Both the position numbers and the translations under genes were made by a program. From the NCBI GenBank assembly GCA_011364965.1, contig RDOB01000002.1, forward strand, positions 62,001 through 126,000: 64,000 nt of DNA. The letters run 5' to 3'. Positions 1-9,086 of this stretch are shown piece after piece (position 1 is the first letter of the stretch; each line of letters starts with the position of its first letter). The notes beneath the pieces were generated by a model. The model ran no database searches and was not told where the DNA came from. It saw nothing but the letters and a program-made list of their open reading frames with translations. Source of the stretch: Candidatus Heimdallarchaeota archaeon. Lineage in GTDB: Archaea > Asgardarchaeota > Heimdallarchaeia > Hodarchaeales > Hodarchaeaceae.

Positions 1-1
1 G

Positions 2-187
2 AAAATAGTGAAAATAATAAAGCAGAATTTTGATTTTAGACCTGGATTAATCATTAAGAATTTAAATTTAAAAAGACCAATCTACTCAAAAACTGCAGCT
101 TATGGCCATTTTGGTCGAGAGGATCCAGACTTTACATGGGAAGACATTAAACCAGCCCAAAATCTAAAAGATCAGATAGCGATTTGA
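2..187 (+). CDS. metK: S-adenosylmethionine synthetase, C-terminal fragment (5' end outside window)
   Basis: The frame is open from the window edge to a TGA and encodes about 61 residues. They contain the block [17 protein letters not shown] followed by FTWE, which is the conserved C-terminal end of bacterial/eukaryotic-type methionine adenosyltransferase (ATP + methionine to SAM). Most archaea use a divergent archaeal MAT without this block, so the bacterial-type form is worth noting. The four DNA methyltransferases at 9-15 kb are SAM users, but there is no operon link. Only the tail is visible, so the N-terminal domains and catalytic residues cannot be checked. Confidence 0.85.
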   Translation, partial: KIVKIIKQNFDFRPGLIIKNLNLKRPIYSKTAAYGHFGREDPDFTWEDIKPAQNLKDQIAI

Positions 188-370
188 GGATTTTGCAAAA
201 GGGGATGATTATCCCCAATCCCTCTCATATTTTTTTTAATCTTGTCCTGTTTTAGCTCTAAGAGACTTTTTAATATTTACGAATATTTTAACCAAAAACT
301 GATTTAGGAGAAATTAACAGAGTAACCTGAAGAAATACTTCTAGATTTATAGGAGTAAGAGGCACTAAAA

Positions 371-3187
371 ATGACTGAAGTACTGGTATGCCCCATTTGT
401 AAAAAGGAACAAGAAATACCAACACATTGCAAAAAACCGATGCATATTGAGGAGATAGAGGGAATAAAGACTCTAGTTTGTTGGATGGGGCGTTCATGTG
501 GAGTTTTAAATCTTCCCACTCATTGTAATAGACCGATGGAGATACATCTACCCAGTCTGAGAGTTGATGATTCAGAGATAGAAGAACACATGGAAAATTC
601 TGTTATTACCCCGAATCCAGATAATTTAGATGAACTTAAAACTAAAGATCTGCGAATCGGGGGTATGACGTGTGCCAGTTGTGTAGCTACGGTAGAGAAG
701 GGGTTGAAAGACTTACGGGGAGTTCAAGAAGTATCAGTTAATTTAATGACTGAAACTGCACATATTATCTATGATTCCAAGTTACTTTCAACAAAAAACA
801 TCATTGAACAAGTCCAAAAAGTTGGATATTCTGCTTTAGACTTATCTGTAGAAGATCAATCTAAGCGTGAAGTAGTTCTACGGATTTCTGGTATGTCGTG
901 TGCGAGCTGCGTTAACACAGTTGAAAAGGCCCTCAATTCAAAAAAAGGAGTTATGAATGTTACTGTTAACCTAGCAACAGAAAAGGCTCAAATCAACTAT
1001 AATTCTGCTGAAATAAAAGTTGATGAGCTAATTAAGAGTATTAAAGACGTGGGTTACGATGCAAAAGAAATTAGTCGAAGTTATAAAGTTGATGATAGAG
1101 AAAAAGAACAACGAAAGAAAGAATTTCGACTTCAGCGGATTCGATTGATCAGTGCTATTTTATTTAGTATTCCAATCCTTATATATAGTTTAGGCTATAC
1201 AATTGGTTTTAGATTTCCTTTATTGATACCAGTCGACATTCTTCCTGGAATAAATTCACGACAATTACTTGTAATGATCTTTACAATTCCCGTGATGTTT
1301 GGGTCCGGTTGGCAGTTCCATTATGGTGCAGTGAAAGTATTACGCCATAAACAATTCAATATGGATGTTTTGATATTTATAGGGACAAACGCAGCATTTT
1401 GGTATTCAATACTCACCCTCTTCATTTTTCGAGAAGGCGCAGTTTTTTTCGAAACTGCGGCATTATTAATCACATTTTTGCTCATAGGTAAGTTTTTAGA
1501 GGCTAGAGCAAAAGGACAGACCTCTCAAGCGATTAGAAAATTAATTGACTTGCAGGCTAAAGAGGCTTCCATAATTCAAAATGATAGAGAAATTAAAATA
1601 CCAATAGAAGATGTAGAAGTTGGAATGATTTTAATCATACGCCCAGGAGAGAAAATTCCAACAGATGGAATAGTTCTTGAAGGAATTTCTTCCGTTGATG
1701 AATCTATGATAACAGGAGAGTCAATGCCAGTTATGAAAGAGAAGGGTAATTCAGTAGTAGGAGCTACGATTAATAAAAATGGACTTTTGAAAATCAAAGC
1801 TACCAGAGTGGGTTCAGATACAGCATTGGCGCAAATCATTCAACTTGTTGAGAATGCTCAGGCTTCAAAGGCTCCTATACAGCGATTAGCGGATAAAGTA
1901 GCTGGGGTATTCGTTCCCAGCGTTATTATAATCTCAATCTTTACATTTTTCTTCTGGTATGTAGGCTTTACCACTGGTATGCTGCCTATAATTTTGCTAG
2001 AGAATCAAGGTACGGATCCATTTGTTTTTTCTTTTAAATTAATGATTGCTGTGTTGGTGATTGCTTGTCCATGTGCCTTAGGTTTAGCTACTCCAACTGC
2101 TATAATGGTAGGAACTGGAAAAGGAGCTGAAAAGGGTATTTTAATAAAAAGTGCTGAAGCGTTGGAGTCAGCTCATAAATTGGATACCATTGTATTTGAT
2201 AAAACTGGAACAATAACAGAGGGACATCCTCAAGTAACAGATATCCGAATGATCTCATCACAATTATCTGAGGATGAAATTCTGCAATATATTGCCTCTG
2301 CAGAATTAGGTTCTGAACATCCTCTAGCTCAAGCGATTGTAGAAACCGCAAAAGAGAGGAAACTTGATCTTTGGGAACCAAGCGAATTTGAAGCTATTCC
2401 AGGTTATGGGATTCGATCAATAATTGCTGGAAAACAAATCCTTGCAGGAAAATTAAATTTATTTGAAGATCAGAAACTAAAAACTGGTTTCATCAATAGC
2501 CATGTTAACGAACTTGAAAATCAGGCCAAAACAACTGTAATTGTGGGTATTGACTCTGAAATTATTGCTGTTCTTGGAATATCCGATCCAGTGAAGAAAT
2601 ATAGCAAAGAGGCCATGAGAGCATTAGATCTACTTGGAATCAACGTAAATCTTGTTACAGGGGATAATCGACGCACTGCTGAAGTTATTGCTACGAATGT
2701 AGGCATTACGAATGTTATTGCAAATGTTCTACCAAAGAATAAGGCTGATGTGATTAAAAGCATGCAGGAGGAGCATAAATTTGTTGGTATGGTTGGGGAT
2801 GGCATAAATGACGCTCCTGCATTAGCACAGGCTAACATTGGATTTGCTTTGGGAAGTGGAACAGATATTGCTATAGATACAGGAGATATTGTCCTAATAA
2901 AGGAAGATTTGAGAGACGTTGTTGCTTCTATCCAGCTTAGTCGAAAAACATTGAGTAAAATAAAGCAAAACTTATTTTGGGCTTTCATTTATAATATAAT
3001 AGGTATTCCAATAGCAGCAGGAGTCTTATTCCTTCCTTTGGGAATAACTCTTGTACCAGAGATTGCAGCTGCAGCGATGGCATTCAGTTCTGTATCAGTT
3101 ATTAGTAATAGTTTATTATTACGGTTCTATACGCCAGAAATTCATCGAATTGAAGCAAATTCAAGTTATTCAATGAATGAAAATTAA
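371..3187 (+). CDS. copA: Copper-translocating P1B-type ATPase with two HMA domains and a Cys/His-rich head
   Basis: This 938-aa inner-membrane heavy-metal pump exports Cu(+) using ATP. Two N-terminal HMA domains carry GMTCASC (98-104) and GMSCASC (174-180). A cluster of membrane helices follows, then the actuator TGES motif, the CPC metal-binding motif (C566, C568), the phosphorylation site DKTGT (D610), the SEHPLA histidine-proline motif and [11 protein letters not shown] together with paired HMA domains supports a Cu(+) (P1B-1) assignment. Residues 1-60 are unusual. They hold CPIC at 7-10 and two copies of a PTHCxxPM-like motif (C20/M24 and C52/M56) with further Cys at 37 and 43, which looks like an extra metal-binding module. 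The gene is monocistronic, with gaps of 183 bases upstream and 248 bases downstream. Function is firm; the metal is inferred. Confidence 0.95.
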   Translation: MTEVLVCPICKKEQEIPTHCKKPMHIEEIEGIKTLVCWMGRSCGVLNLPTHCNRPMEIHLPSLRVDDSEIEEHMENSVITPNPDNLDELKTKDLRIGGMTCASCVATVEKGLKDLRGVQEVSVNLMTETAHIIYDSKLLSTKNIIEQVQKVGYSALDLSVEDQSKREVVLRISGMSCASCVNTVEKALNSKKGVMNVTVNLATEKAQINYNSAEIKVDELIKSIKDVGYDAKEISRSYKVDDREKEQRKKEFRLQRIRLISAILFSIPILIYSLGYTIGFRFPLLIPVDILPGINSRQLLVMIFTIPVMFGSGWQFHYGAVKVLRHKQFNMDVLIFIGTNAAFWYSILTLFIFREGAVFFETAALLITFLLIGKFLEARAKGQTSQAIRKLIDLQAKEASIIQNDREIKIPIEDVEVGMILIIRPGEKIPTDGIVLEGISSVDESMITGESMPVMKEKGNSVVGATINKNGLLKIKATRVGSDTALAQIIQLVENAQASKAPIQRLADKVAGVFVPSVIIISIFTFFFWYVGFTTGMLPIILLENQGTDPFVFSFKLMIAVLVIACPCALGLATPTAIMVGTGKGAEKGILIKSAEALESAHKLDTIVFDKTGTITEGHPQVTDIRMISSQLSEDEILQYIASAELGSEHPLAQAIVETAKERKLDLWEPSEFEAIPGYGIRSIIAGKQILAGKLNLFEDQKLKTGFINSHVNELENQAKTTVIVGIDSEIIAVLGISDPVKKYSKEAMRALDLLGINVNLVTGDNRRTAEVIATNVGITNVIANVLPKNKADVIKSMQEEHKFVGMVGDGINDAPALAQANIGFALGSGTDIAIDTGDIVLIKEDLRDVVASIQLSRKTLSKIKQNLFWAFIYNIIGIPIAAGVLFLPLGITLVPEIAAAAMAFSSVSVISNSLLLRFYTPEIHRIEANSSYSMNEN

Positions 3188-3435
3188 ATAGTAAGAATTT
3201 TGAGATTAATTCATTCAGTTTCCAATCTTTAAGAGAAATCAATGAAATTTGCTCATATTCTAATCCTAATTGCGACAGAAATATAAATTGATATTCTCCT
3301 CATTATAATTGACTAATAGAATATACTATCCCCATTATTGACTCAATATTTGAAATCTCTGACTGAATAGGAATTATTCCTTTCTACGGGGAATAAATTC
3401 TATTTCTTAATCCCAAAGAGGAGAACATTTGAAAT

Positions 3436-4437
3436 ATGTACGAAGCAGATCCCATTCAGCTTTTATCAAAAGTTGATTATTCTCGTGCAGACACCTTTGG
3501 TGATCGCGCTTGTGCCTTATCACGCCTCATTTCTAAAGGATATAAGGTACCCCAAGGAGTTGTTGTATCCACAAAAGTGTTTAAACGTTTCTTAAACATA
3601 ATGCCAGGAGCGAAGAGGATCGATCGACTCATAGACGAAGTTACTCCTCATAATACTGATGAAGTGGCCAAAGAGATCCAAGAAACAATAATTCAATCCC
3701 CTATTCCTATGCCCTTAGCTAACACCATTGCGGAAAAAATTATGATTATGCAAGATGAAATGAAATCTAAGTCAGTCGTCATACGAACCTCAGCTCATGT
3801 GGAAGATTCATCAAGACATTTTTGTTCAGGCCGAGGAGTATATTTCAATTTAACTAACATACGAGAAATGATTTCAGTCATAAAAAACTGCTGGGCTGCA
3901 GCGTACACTGGAGACGTTTTAAGAGATTTAGTTTTGGCAGGATTGCCACCAGATACTGTTAGGATTGCTGTTATAATTGAAGAAATGATGGAAGCGAAAA
4001 CAAGTGGGATTTTGAGTATAAAAAGCGATGATGTAAGTCCTAATGATATCCAAATTCGGTCAAATTGGGGATATCATACAGCATCTGCTAATCTTGGTTC
4101 CTGTTGCGATCAAATAACAATCGATAAAAACGGAATTGGGGAACCTATTACCACTTTTACTTCGTATAAAGACAAAATTACAAAAATTCCCCCCTCATCA
4201 CGTCACCCTGTCGTAGTTGAAAACGATCCAAATCGCAAGAATGAGCTGTCATTGAATACAGAACAAATTGAAACATTAATCCGTTTAGCAAAGAAAGTTA
4301 AACGAGATTTCGAAATTGATTACGATATAGAATTTCTATTTGATGAATCTGATTCTCTGTGGGTTCTGGATGCTATTCCAAAATCTAGAAGTCGTGGAAC
4401 GCAACGGATAGGAAAAAGCGTGAATGCAACCGAATGA
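3436..4437 (+). CDS. PEP synthase / pyruvate phosphate dikinase N-terminal (ATP-grasp) domain protein
   Basis: The 333 residues match the nucleotide- and pyruvate-binding half of PEP synthase/PPDK. Near the N-terminus is a K/R-containing loop followed by SRLISKGYKVPQGVVVST, the counterpart of LARLxxxGxxVPpGFvitT. VVIRTSAHVEDSS replaces the family's AVRSSAtaEDl. Near the C-terminus are an acidic IDYDIEFLFDE segment and W-V-L-D-A, matching the metal-binding end of the ATP-grasp fold. The phosphohistidine domain and the PEP-binding TIM barrel are absent, so this is not a complete PEP synthase. A role in phosphotransfer or as an ATP-dependent ligase-like enzyme is inference. The nearest GAGGAG ribosome binding site lies about 13 bases before the ATG. 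Confidence 0.75.
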   Translation: MYEADPIQLLSKVDYSRADTFGDRACALSRLISKGYKVPQGVVVSTKVFKRFLNIMPGAKRIDRLIDEVTPHNTDEVAKEIQETIIQSPIPMPLANTIAEKIMIMQDEMKSKSVVIRTSAHVEDSSRHFCSGRGVYFNLTNIREMISVIKNCWAAAYTGDVLRDLVLAGLPPDTVRIAVIIEEMMEAKTSGILSIKSDDVSPNDIQIRSNWGYHTASANLGSCCDQITIDKNGIGEPITTFTSYKDKITKIPPSSRHPVVVENDPNRKNELSLNTEQIETLIRLAKKVKRDFEIDYDIEFLFDESDSLWVLDAIPKSRSRGTQRIGKSVNATE

Positions 4438-4497
4438 AAAAGCAATAGCTGTATCATCAATCTGCATTCATCAATATAAAGAAAGTTTTGGTTACCA

Positions 4498-5700
4498 TCA
4501 AGAATACCAAAAATCAGCATAAAATGACAGCTCTAGAGCTTCCCTTACTGGAGTTTTTATTTGATAATTAACCTCACGTCCTTCCTTTTCGTACTTCACA
4601 ATTTTCTCCTGAACAAGTCTTTGACATTGATAAGTAAGTGAAGAATCTTTGATACCTGTTCGTTCTTGTAGATCAGATCGTTTAATTATCCCTTCTTGGG
4701 AATTTAATACTAACATCTCTTCTAAAACAGGTTTCCAAGATTTATTGAGTTTATGACGAAAGTTTAAGTTTTCTAGAAGCGAACTAGCATGAGGAGAAGA
4801 AGTTAATTCTTGGATGATCGGACGGAATCTATCAACTTCATTCAAAAGTTTGATTACAGGCCCAAAATCGAAAAATGATGCAATTTTATAGATTTGATAC
4901 GGATCCGTAAAGATTTGAGGCCATATATGCTGATATAATTCAATAACTTCACGGACAAACCACAAAGCTAAACCAGGTAAACCGAAAGATAAAACTCCAA
5001 GAGTTTCAATTACTTCGGTTCTGAAGGGGTGGGGTCTTCCGATGATTTTTAAGCGGGTATTAATAATTTCAGTAATTTCAGATATTGAACAAGGATTAAA
5101 GAAGAAGCTTTCACATGGAATTCGATCCAAAAGAGAATGTTTAGAACGAATTAATTTATAATCTTGAGAATTAACAGCAGAAATAAGGAGGATGCTGTCC
5201 TTATTCGATTCTTTTAGTAAATAATCTTCAATAGATAGGTTCTCTGATAACTTAATTTTAGGAATTGCGCCATCGAAAGCAAATATGCGTGTATCCTCAA
5301 AATTTCGTTTTTCTAGATCATCCCAGAAAGTAGATTCCCCATGAAAGACTTGCATATAGTTGGGGCCTTTTATGTGATTATAACTTTTCGCAATACTGTC
5401 TAGTGCCGTGGATTTTCCCACGCGATCAGGTCCGATGACAATTAGTTGATGAATATTATGTGGATTTATATTAAAACCATACAAAAGATCTCGGATGAGT
5501 TTTGCCAAGTTTTCAATTGTTTTAGTGGATACAACTGCATTAGGATTTTTTTGCGCAAACTGATCTGTAAAGGACTCTAAAAATATTGCATTCTCCAGAC
5601 TAGGAGGGGATACTGAAGGACTTATGAGTATTTGAGTAATTTTACGGTGAGCTGAACCAAGAGTTTCCACATTATCAATTTGTTTATTAGGTGCAGTCAC
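4498..5700 (-). CDS. P-loop (AAA/STAND-type) ATPase with C-terminal winged helix
   Basis: A 400-aa protein starting at GTG behind TAGAGGATA. About 100 residues in is a Walker A motif, GPDRVGKST. It is followed by a hydrophobic strand ending in FAFDGA (weak Walker B) and a sensor-like strand, SILLISAVNSQD. The GLPGLALWFVREVIE region resembles the lid of Orc1/Cdc6-type and archaeal STAND ATPases. The last 80 residues form a winged helix (LQERTGIKDSSLTYQCQRLV). Architecture suggests an Orc1/Cdc6-related or MoxR/STAND regulator that binds DNA through its tail. The Walker B and arginine finger are too degenerate to call it an initiator. It stands alone, with a TATA element and repeated TCGAAATAT motifs upstream. 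Confidence 0.6.
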   Translation of the reverse strand: MTAPNKQIDNVETLGSAHRKITQILISPSVSPPSLENAIFLESFTDQFAQKNPNAVVSTKTIENLAKLIRDLLYGFNINPHNIHQLIVIGPDRVGKSTALDSIAKSYNHIKGPNYMQVFHGESTFWDDLEKRNFEDTRIFAFDGAIPKIKLSENLSIEDYLLKESNKDSILLISAVNSQDYKLIRSKHSLLDRIPCESFFFNPCSISEITEIINTRLKIIGRPHPFRTEVIETLGVLSFGLPGLALWFVREVIELYQHIWPQIFTDPYQIYKIASFFDFGPVIKLLNEVDRFRPIIQELTSSPHASSLLENLNFRHKLNKSWKPVLEEMLVLNSQEGIIKRSDLQERTGIKDSSLTYQCQRLVQEKIVKYEKEGREVNYQIKTPVREALELSFYADFWYS

Positions 5701-5770
5701 AATCTATCCTCTACAATAAAATGCGAGAAAATATGGGAAGTCTAGAGCTAAATGATTTAAAACAACTGAA

Positions 5771-5811
5771 GTATATATAATATTCGAAAAAATCGAAATA
5801 TTCGAAATATC
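5771..5811 (-). promoter_or_regulatory. TATA element with TTCGAA / TCGAAATAT repeats upstream of the winged-helix ATPase
   Basis: Within the 302-base gap 5701-6002, a TATATATAATA stretch lies at about 5772-5782. It is flanked on the upstream side (for the minus-strand gene) by TTCGAA at 5783-5788, ATCGAAATA and then TTCGAAATAT ending at 5810. The near-palindromic, spaced repeats sit where the BRE or an operator would lie, about 75-110 bases from the GTG start. Autoregulation by the winged-helix product is a guess. The rest of the gap shows no gene I can support. Confidence 0.4.
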
Positions 5812-6002
5812 CGACTAAAACATATATAGGGATAATATGCTTATTAGAATAATTCTGAAAAAAAATCAAAGTCGTTAGAAAATCGTTACGATGGAAAACC
5901 ATTTCTCAAGAGGATTTGATTGGCAAAAAAGATGAGAAAAATAATCTTTTGCTAATAGTAATTATGTAAACGTACGAATTATGAGACTTTTCTTGAAAAT
6001 TT

Positions 6003-6908
6003 CTACTTCTTAGTCGTTTTCTTATACAATTCTGCTAATTCGTCAATATCGAATTCATCTATGACTTCTTTTTGCTCTTCTTGTTGCGCAGCGCCTTTTT
6101 CATCTAAAATCGCTCGTAATTTTTCATATTTCGTTCCTTTTATCAAGTCAGGATCATCGAGCTTAGCTTTTCCTTGTTCGGTAATGCTCCATAACTGGCT
6201 CTGTTCATCGTACGCCAAATCCCCCTTTACTCGTAATTTTCTTAGCAAACCGAGGATTTTATCTCGATTGTATTCAACTTGGCCTGTTTGTGAAATAATT
6301 TGCATTTGCCCCAATAGTGTTAATAAAGGAAATCCCTGCTTCTTTTCTGCCAGTATATCAAAGATGTATATCGTTAGAAGTCTTGACATCCGATCTTCAA
6401 GTGGATATTTATCTTCTACCTCACATTCGTTAAGCCATCTTAATATTTCCTCAAACGATTTTGGAATTTTACTAGTTGTCGAGAAAACCCGATGTTGCCT
6501 ATCATATCTATTGAGAATGCCCAATTGATCGATTATAATTGAGGGGTGGACTTTCGCAATATCAATCTTGTTGAATGCAATCGCTAAGGGTTTTCCGATT
6601 GTTAGAGGATTATTCAATATGCTAATAAATTCTCTTTTGACTGTGGGAAAACTAGTTTCATCACTCCCATCTATTACAAAGATAATCGCATCAATATGCT
6701 CTAAATATTCTTCCACAAATCTTCGAACTTCTTTCCTTCCCCCTACTTCAATTATAGTATAATTTCTGTTTTCAAATTCAGTATCGTAAGATTTATGAGC
6801 GGTAGAAGTCATTTCGGGCGTGAATTGCCCTTTTTGATATGAATTTACAAGTGTAGATTTTCCACTCCTTTCCATTCCGTATAAGAGTACGCGAGTTGTT
6901 GCTCTCAA
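6003..6908 (-). CDS. Arf/SRPRB-like small GTPase with C-terminal winged helix
   Basis: A 301-aa protein starting at TTG behind AAGGAGA. Residues 1-170 are a small GTPase domain: G1 is GMERSGKST (11-19), G3 is EVGGRKE in place of DxxGQ, and G4 is FNKIDI. The replacement of the catalytic Gln by Arg suggests low intrinsic hydrolysis. The domain is followed by about 100 residues with a winged-helix pattern (LLTLLGQMQIISQTGQVEYNR, then a basic wing) and an acidic, coiled C-terminus. Fusion of a Ras-superfamily domain to a DNA-binding-type winged helix is a known Asgard theme, though its role is unknown. The gene is divergent from the Rab-like GTPase at 7106 and shares a 197-base promoter region with it. 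Confidence 0.75.
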   Translation of the reverse strand: MRATTRVLLYGMERSGKSTLVNSYQKGQFTPEMTSTAHKSYDTEFENRNYTIIEVGGRKEVRRFVEEYLEHIDAIIFVIDGSDETSFPTVKREFISILNNPLTIGKPLAIAFNKIDIAKVHPSIIIDQLGILNRYDRQHRVFSTTSKIPKSFEEILRWLNECEVEDKYPLEDRMSRLLTIYIFDILAEKKQGFPLLTLLGQMQIISQTGQVEYNRDKILGLLRKLRVKGDLAYDEQSQLWSITEQGKAKLDDPDLIKGTKYEKLRAILDEKGAAQQEEQKEVIDEFDIDELAELYKKTTKK

Positions 6909-7105
6909 GATTATTCTCCTTGCTTCCTTTTCTTTTCAAATATTAATCGCTTTAGAACTTAAATAATATTACATCTTTTAGTAAAAAAATATTCATTTAC
7001 GCCACTTTTTGTTTTGAGATGTCATGTATGAATATCTTTCCTCTTTATTATTTATTGGTGTTTAAGACTAATTGTTAAAACAACCTGATATTTGAGAGGA
7101 TAAAA

Positions 7106-7693
7106 TTGCCTGTATATAAAATAGCGTTAATTGGTGATGGTGGGGTCGGAAAAACGGCCATTCGTGAGCGATTTTTAGGTAAGGAATTTAATGCTGAATA
7201 TTTACTCACCATTGGCGCCGATTTCGCCATGTGTGACGATAATATAAACGGGAATCCCATTCGTTACCAAATTTGGGATTTAGCAGGCCAAAAACGTTTT
7301 GATGGCGTTCGAGAGGCATATTACCGTGGTTGTATTGGTGCGTTACTTGTCTATGATATCACTCGTCCTGAATCTTTTTACAATATGCCAAAATGGATTA
7401 ATGAGCTTTGGACCAAGAATGGAAAGGGGCGTGTTCCGATCATAGTCGTTGCTAATAAAACGGATTTACACGGACTGGTTGATTCTACTATTCCACCTCA
7501 GGAGGGTTGGAATTTTGCAGCTCAACTAAGTCGATTAACTGAGCCTGAAGGTTTTTCATGCCATTTTATACAAACCTCTGCCAAAATAGGTACTAACATT
7601 ACCAATGCTTTTTCCCTTCTTGGGGTCAATATTGCCAAATTTATGATGAATCAGCCTCTCTCCCCAATTCTTCCGTCTTTAGTAAAAATTTGA
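7106..7693 (+). CDS. Rab/Ras-like small GTPase
   Basis: A 195-aa GTPase starting at TTG with GAGAGGAT five bases upstream. All five G motifs are present: GDGGVGKT (10-17), the switch I Thr in LLTIGADF, WDLAGQKRF for switch II with the catalytic Gln, NKTD, and TSAKIGTN. The FDGVREAYYRG segment after switch II resembles Rab proteins. There is no C-terminal cysteine motif for prenylation, as usual in Asgard GTPases, so membrane attachment is not obvious. It is an intact molecular switch; its partner and pathway are unknown. Confidence 0.9.
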   Translation: MPVYKIALIGDGGVGKTAIRERFLGKEFNAEYLLTIGADFAMCDDNINGNPIRYQIWDLAGQKRFDGVREAYYRGCIGALLVYDITRPESFYNMPKWINELWTKNGKGRVPIIVVANKTDLHGLVDSTIPPQEGWNFAAQLSRLTEPEGFSCHFIQTSAKIGTNITNAFSLLGVNIAKFMMNQPLSPILPSLVKI

Positions 7694-7728
7694 TCTTGAG
7701 TATATATGAATGTAGTATAGATATAGGA

Positions 7729-9066
7729 TTAAAGATGAATATTGTGATATTTTTTTGGCAATAAGACTGGAATCTCAATAAGATCTTCATAGAGCTCTGG
7801 CTGTTCGCTATGTATTGGAATGACAAGGTCTGGTTCAATTTTATTAACGATTTTTATCAAATCATATTGTGAAGCGTGCCCTGAGGCATGATATTGTTTG
7901 AATTTCAAATTATAATGATTAATCCATTCCATCATTCGATTGAAATCTAATTCTCCCTCTATATCAAAAGGATCTCCATGTGAATATAGATAAGTGGAGT
8001 GTTGTTTTGGTTTAATGTCAATTAAATCAGGTAGATTCCAAAAATCACAATGAAATACGGCTGTACTCTGATCGAAATTATTTTTTTCCACTAGATGAAG
8101 TTCCTCGAACAATTGTTCCTCCCACTTATAAAATTTCGTTTTAGATCTTTTATAAACCTGAATGTGAGGATCAGTTACAGATGGAATATCAAGATTCGGG
8201 TCATCTTGAAGCATTTTCAATAAATAAGCCTGCTTGGTATTGATTAATAGTTTTCTTCCATTTTCCTTGGTAGCAAGATAAAAGGATCTAAATCGATCAA
8301 TGTCTCTTAATGAATAGTTAGCTATAACTAATTCTTTAGTAGAAGCTATTGTTTTACTAATATCTTCACGAACCTGAATTTCATCCATCGTTGATACTTC
8401 ATTGATATTCGTTCCTTCCATCAGTAAGATATCTGGATTAGAATTTTTAGCTTCTTGAATAAAATCTTTTGTTAAATCTTTCCTCCATCCATGTAAACGA
8501 AGGTCTCCTGAATAGACAATAGTTTTATTTCCTTTAATAATATATCCATATGAACCTGGAATGGAGTGATCAACATGAATAGGTATAATTTCCATCGTTC
8601 CGAGTTGAAAAACATCACCAGTTCTAAATGTTCGAACATTCGATGGCACTTCATCTGTTGCATCACGAATGAAAGGTCGTCCAAATGGGACTCTTGATGT
8701 ATCCTGAATTGATTGGATAATCGTTTTTGCTGTCTCTCCCATAAATATGGGAATTTTTTCATTAAGAAGATTTATATTTCCAAAATGGTCTAAATGAGCA
8801 TGAGATAAAAAACATGCGGTAATATTAGTATCTTTTTTGTTTAAACGAAGATCGGAGGAATAAAATCCATCTATTTCTGGAAGAATTCCGAGTTCAAAAA
8901 AATCTTGTAATCCCTTTGAAGTTCGTGCTTTTAAAAATCCAGAGAAAAACCTTCCTTCTTGTTTGAATGACTTCCCAAAATCTAGTAATATATGTGTATC
9001 TGCATTTTTCAGAAGGAATGCGTTCCCTCCGATCTCGTTTACTCCTCCTAGACATTTTAGTTCCAA
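7729..9066 (-). CDS. Beta-CASP metallo-beta-lactamase ribonuclease (RNase J-like)
   Basis: The 445-aa product starts at TTG 9066, chosen because AGAGGG lies six bases upstream and the strand GGVNEIGGN begins there. Longer versions would overlap the upstream methyltransferase by 100 bases. The metal ligands of the MBL fold are seen in LSHAHLDHFG and in VDHS...YSGDLRLHG. The C-terminal HASGHASQYDL and IPIHSE blocks match RNase J motifs. Family knowledge suggests a 5'-3' exo/endoribonuclease in RNA turnover, and the length fits archaeal RNase J. It follows the methyltransferase gene by 20 bases, so the two are probably cotranscribed. Confidence 0.85.
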   Translation of the reverse strand: MELKCLGGVNEIGGNAFLLKNADTHILLDFGKSFKQEGRFFSGFLKARTSKGLQDFFELGILPEIDGFYSSDLRLNKKDTNITACFLSHAHLDHFGNINLLNEKIPIFMGETAKTIIQSIQDTSRVPFGRPFIRDATDEVPSNVRTFRTGDVFQLGTMEIIPIHVDHSIPGSYGYIIKGNKTIVYSGDLRLHGWRKDLTKDFIQEAKNSNPDILLMEGTNINEVSTMDEIQVREDISKTIASTKELVIANYSLRDIDRFRSFYLATKENGRKLLINTKQAYLLKMLQDDPNLDIPSVTDPHIQVYKRSKTKFYKWEEQLFEELHLVEKNNFDQSTAVFHCDFWNLPDLIDIKPKQHSTYLYSHGDPFDIEGELDFNRMMEWINHYNLKFKQYHASGHASQYDLIKIVNKIEPDLVIPIHSEQPELYEDLIEIPVLLPKKYHNIHL

Positions 9067-9086
9067 TTTGATCCCTCTAACTAACT

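Noticed and set aside
4498..5700. Orc1/Cdc6 replication initiator and origin
   Set aside because: Walker B and sensor motifs are too weak, and no origin recognition boxes in inverted pairs could be shown; kept as a generic winged-helix ATPase.
5711..5902. Minus-strand open frame of 63 codons between the winged-helix ATPase and the GTPase
   Set aside because: It covers the likely promoter with TATA and TCGAAATAT repeats, and the translation is Phe/Tyr-rich, as expected for AT-rich non-coding DNA.
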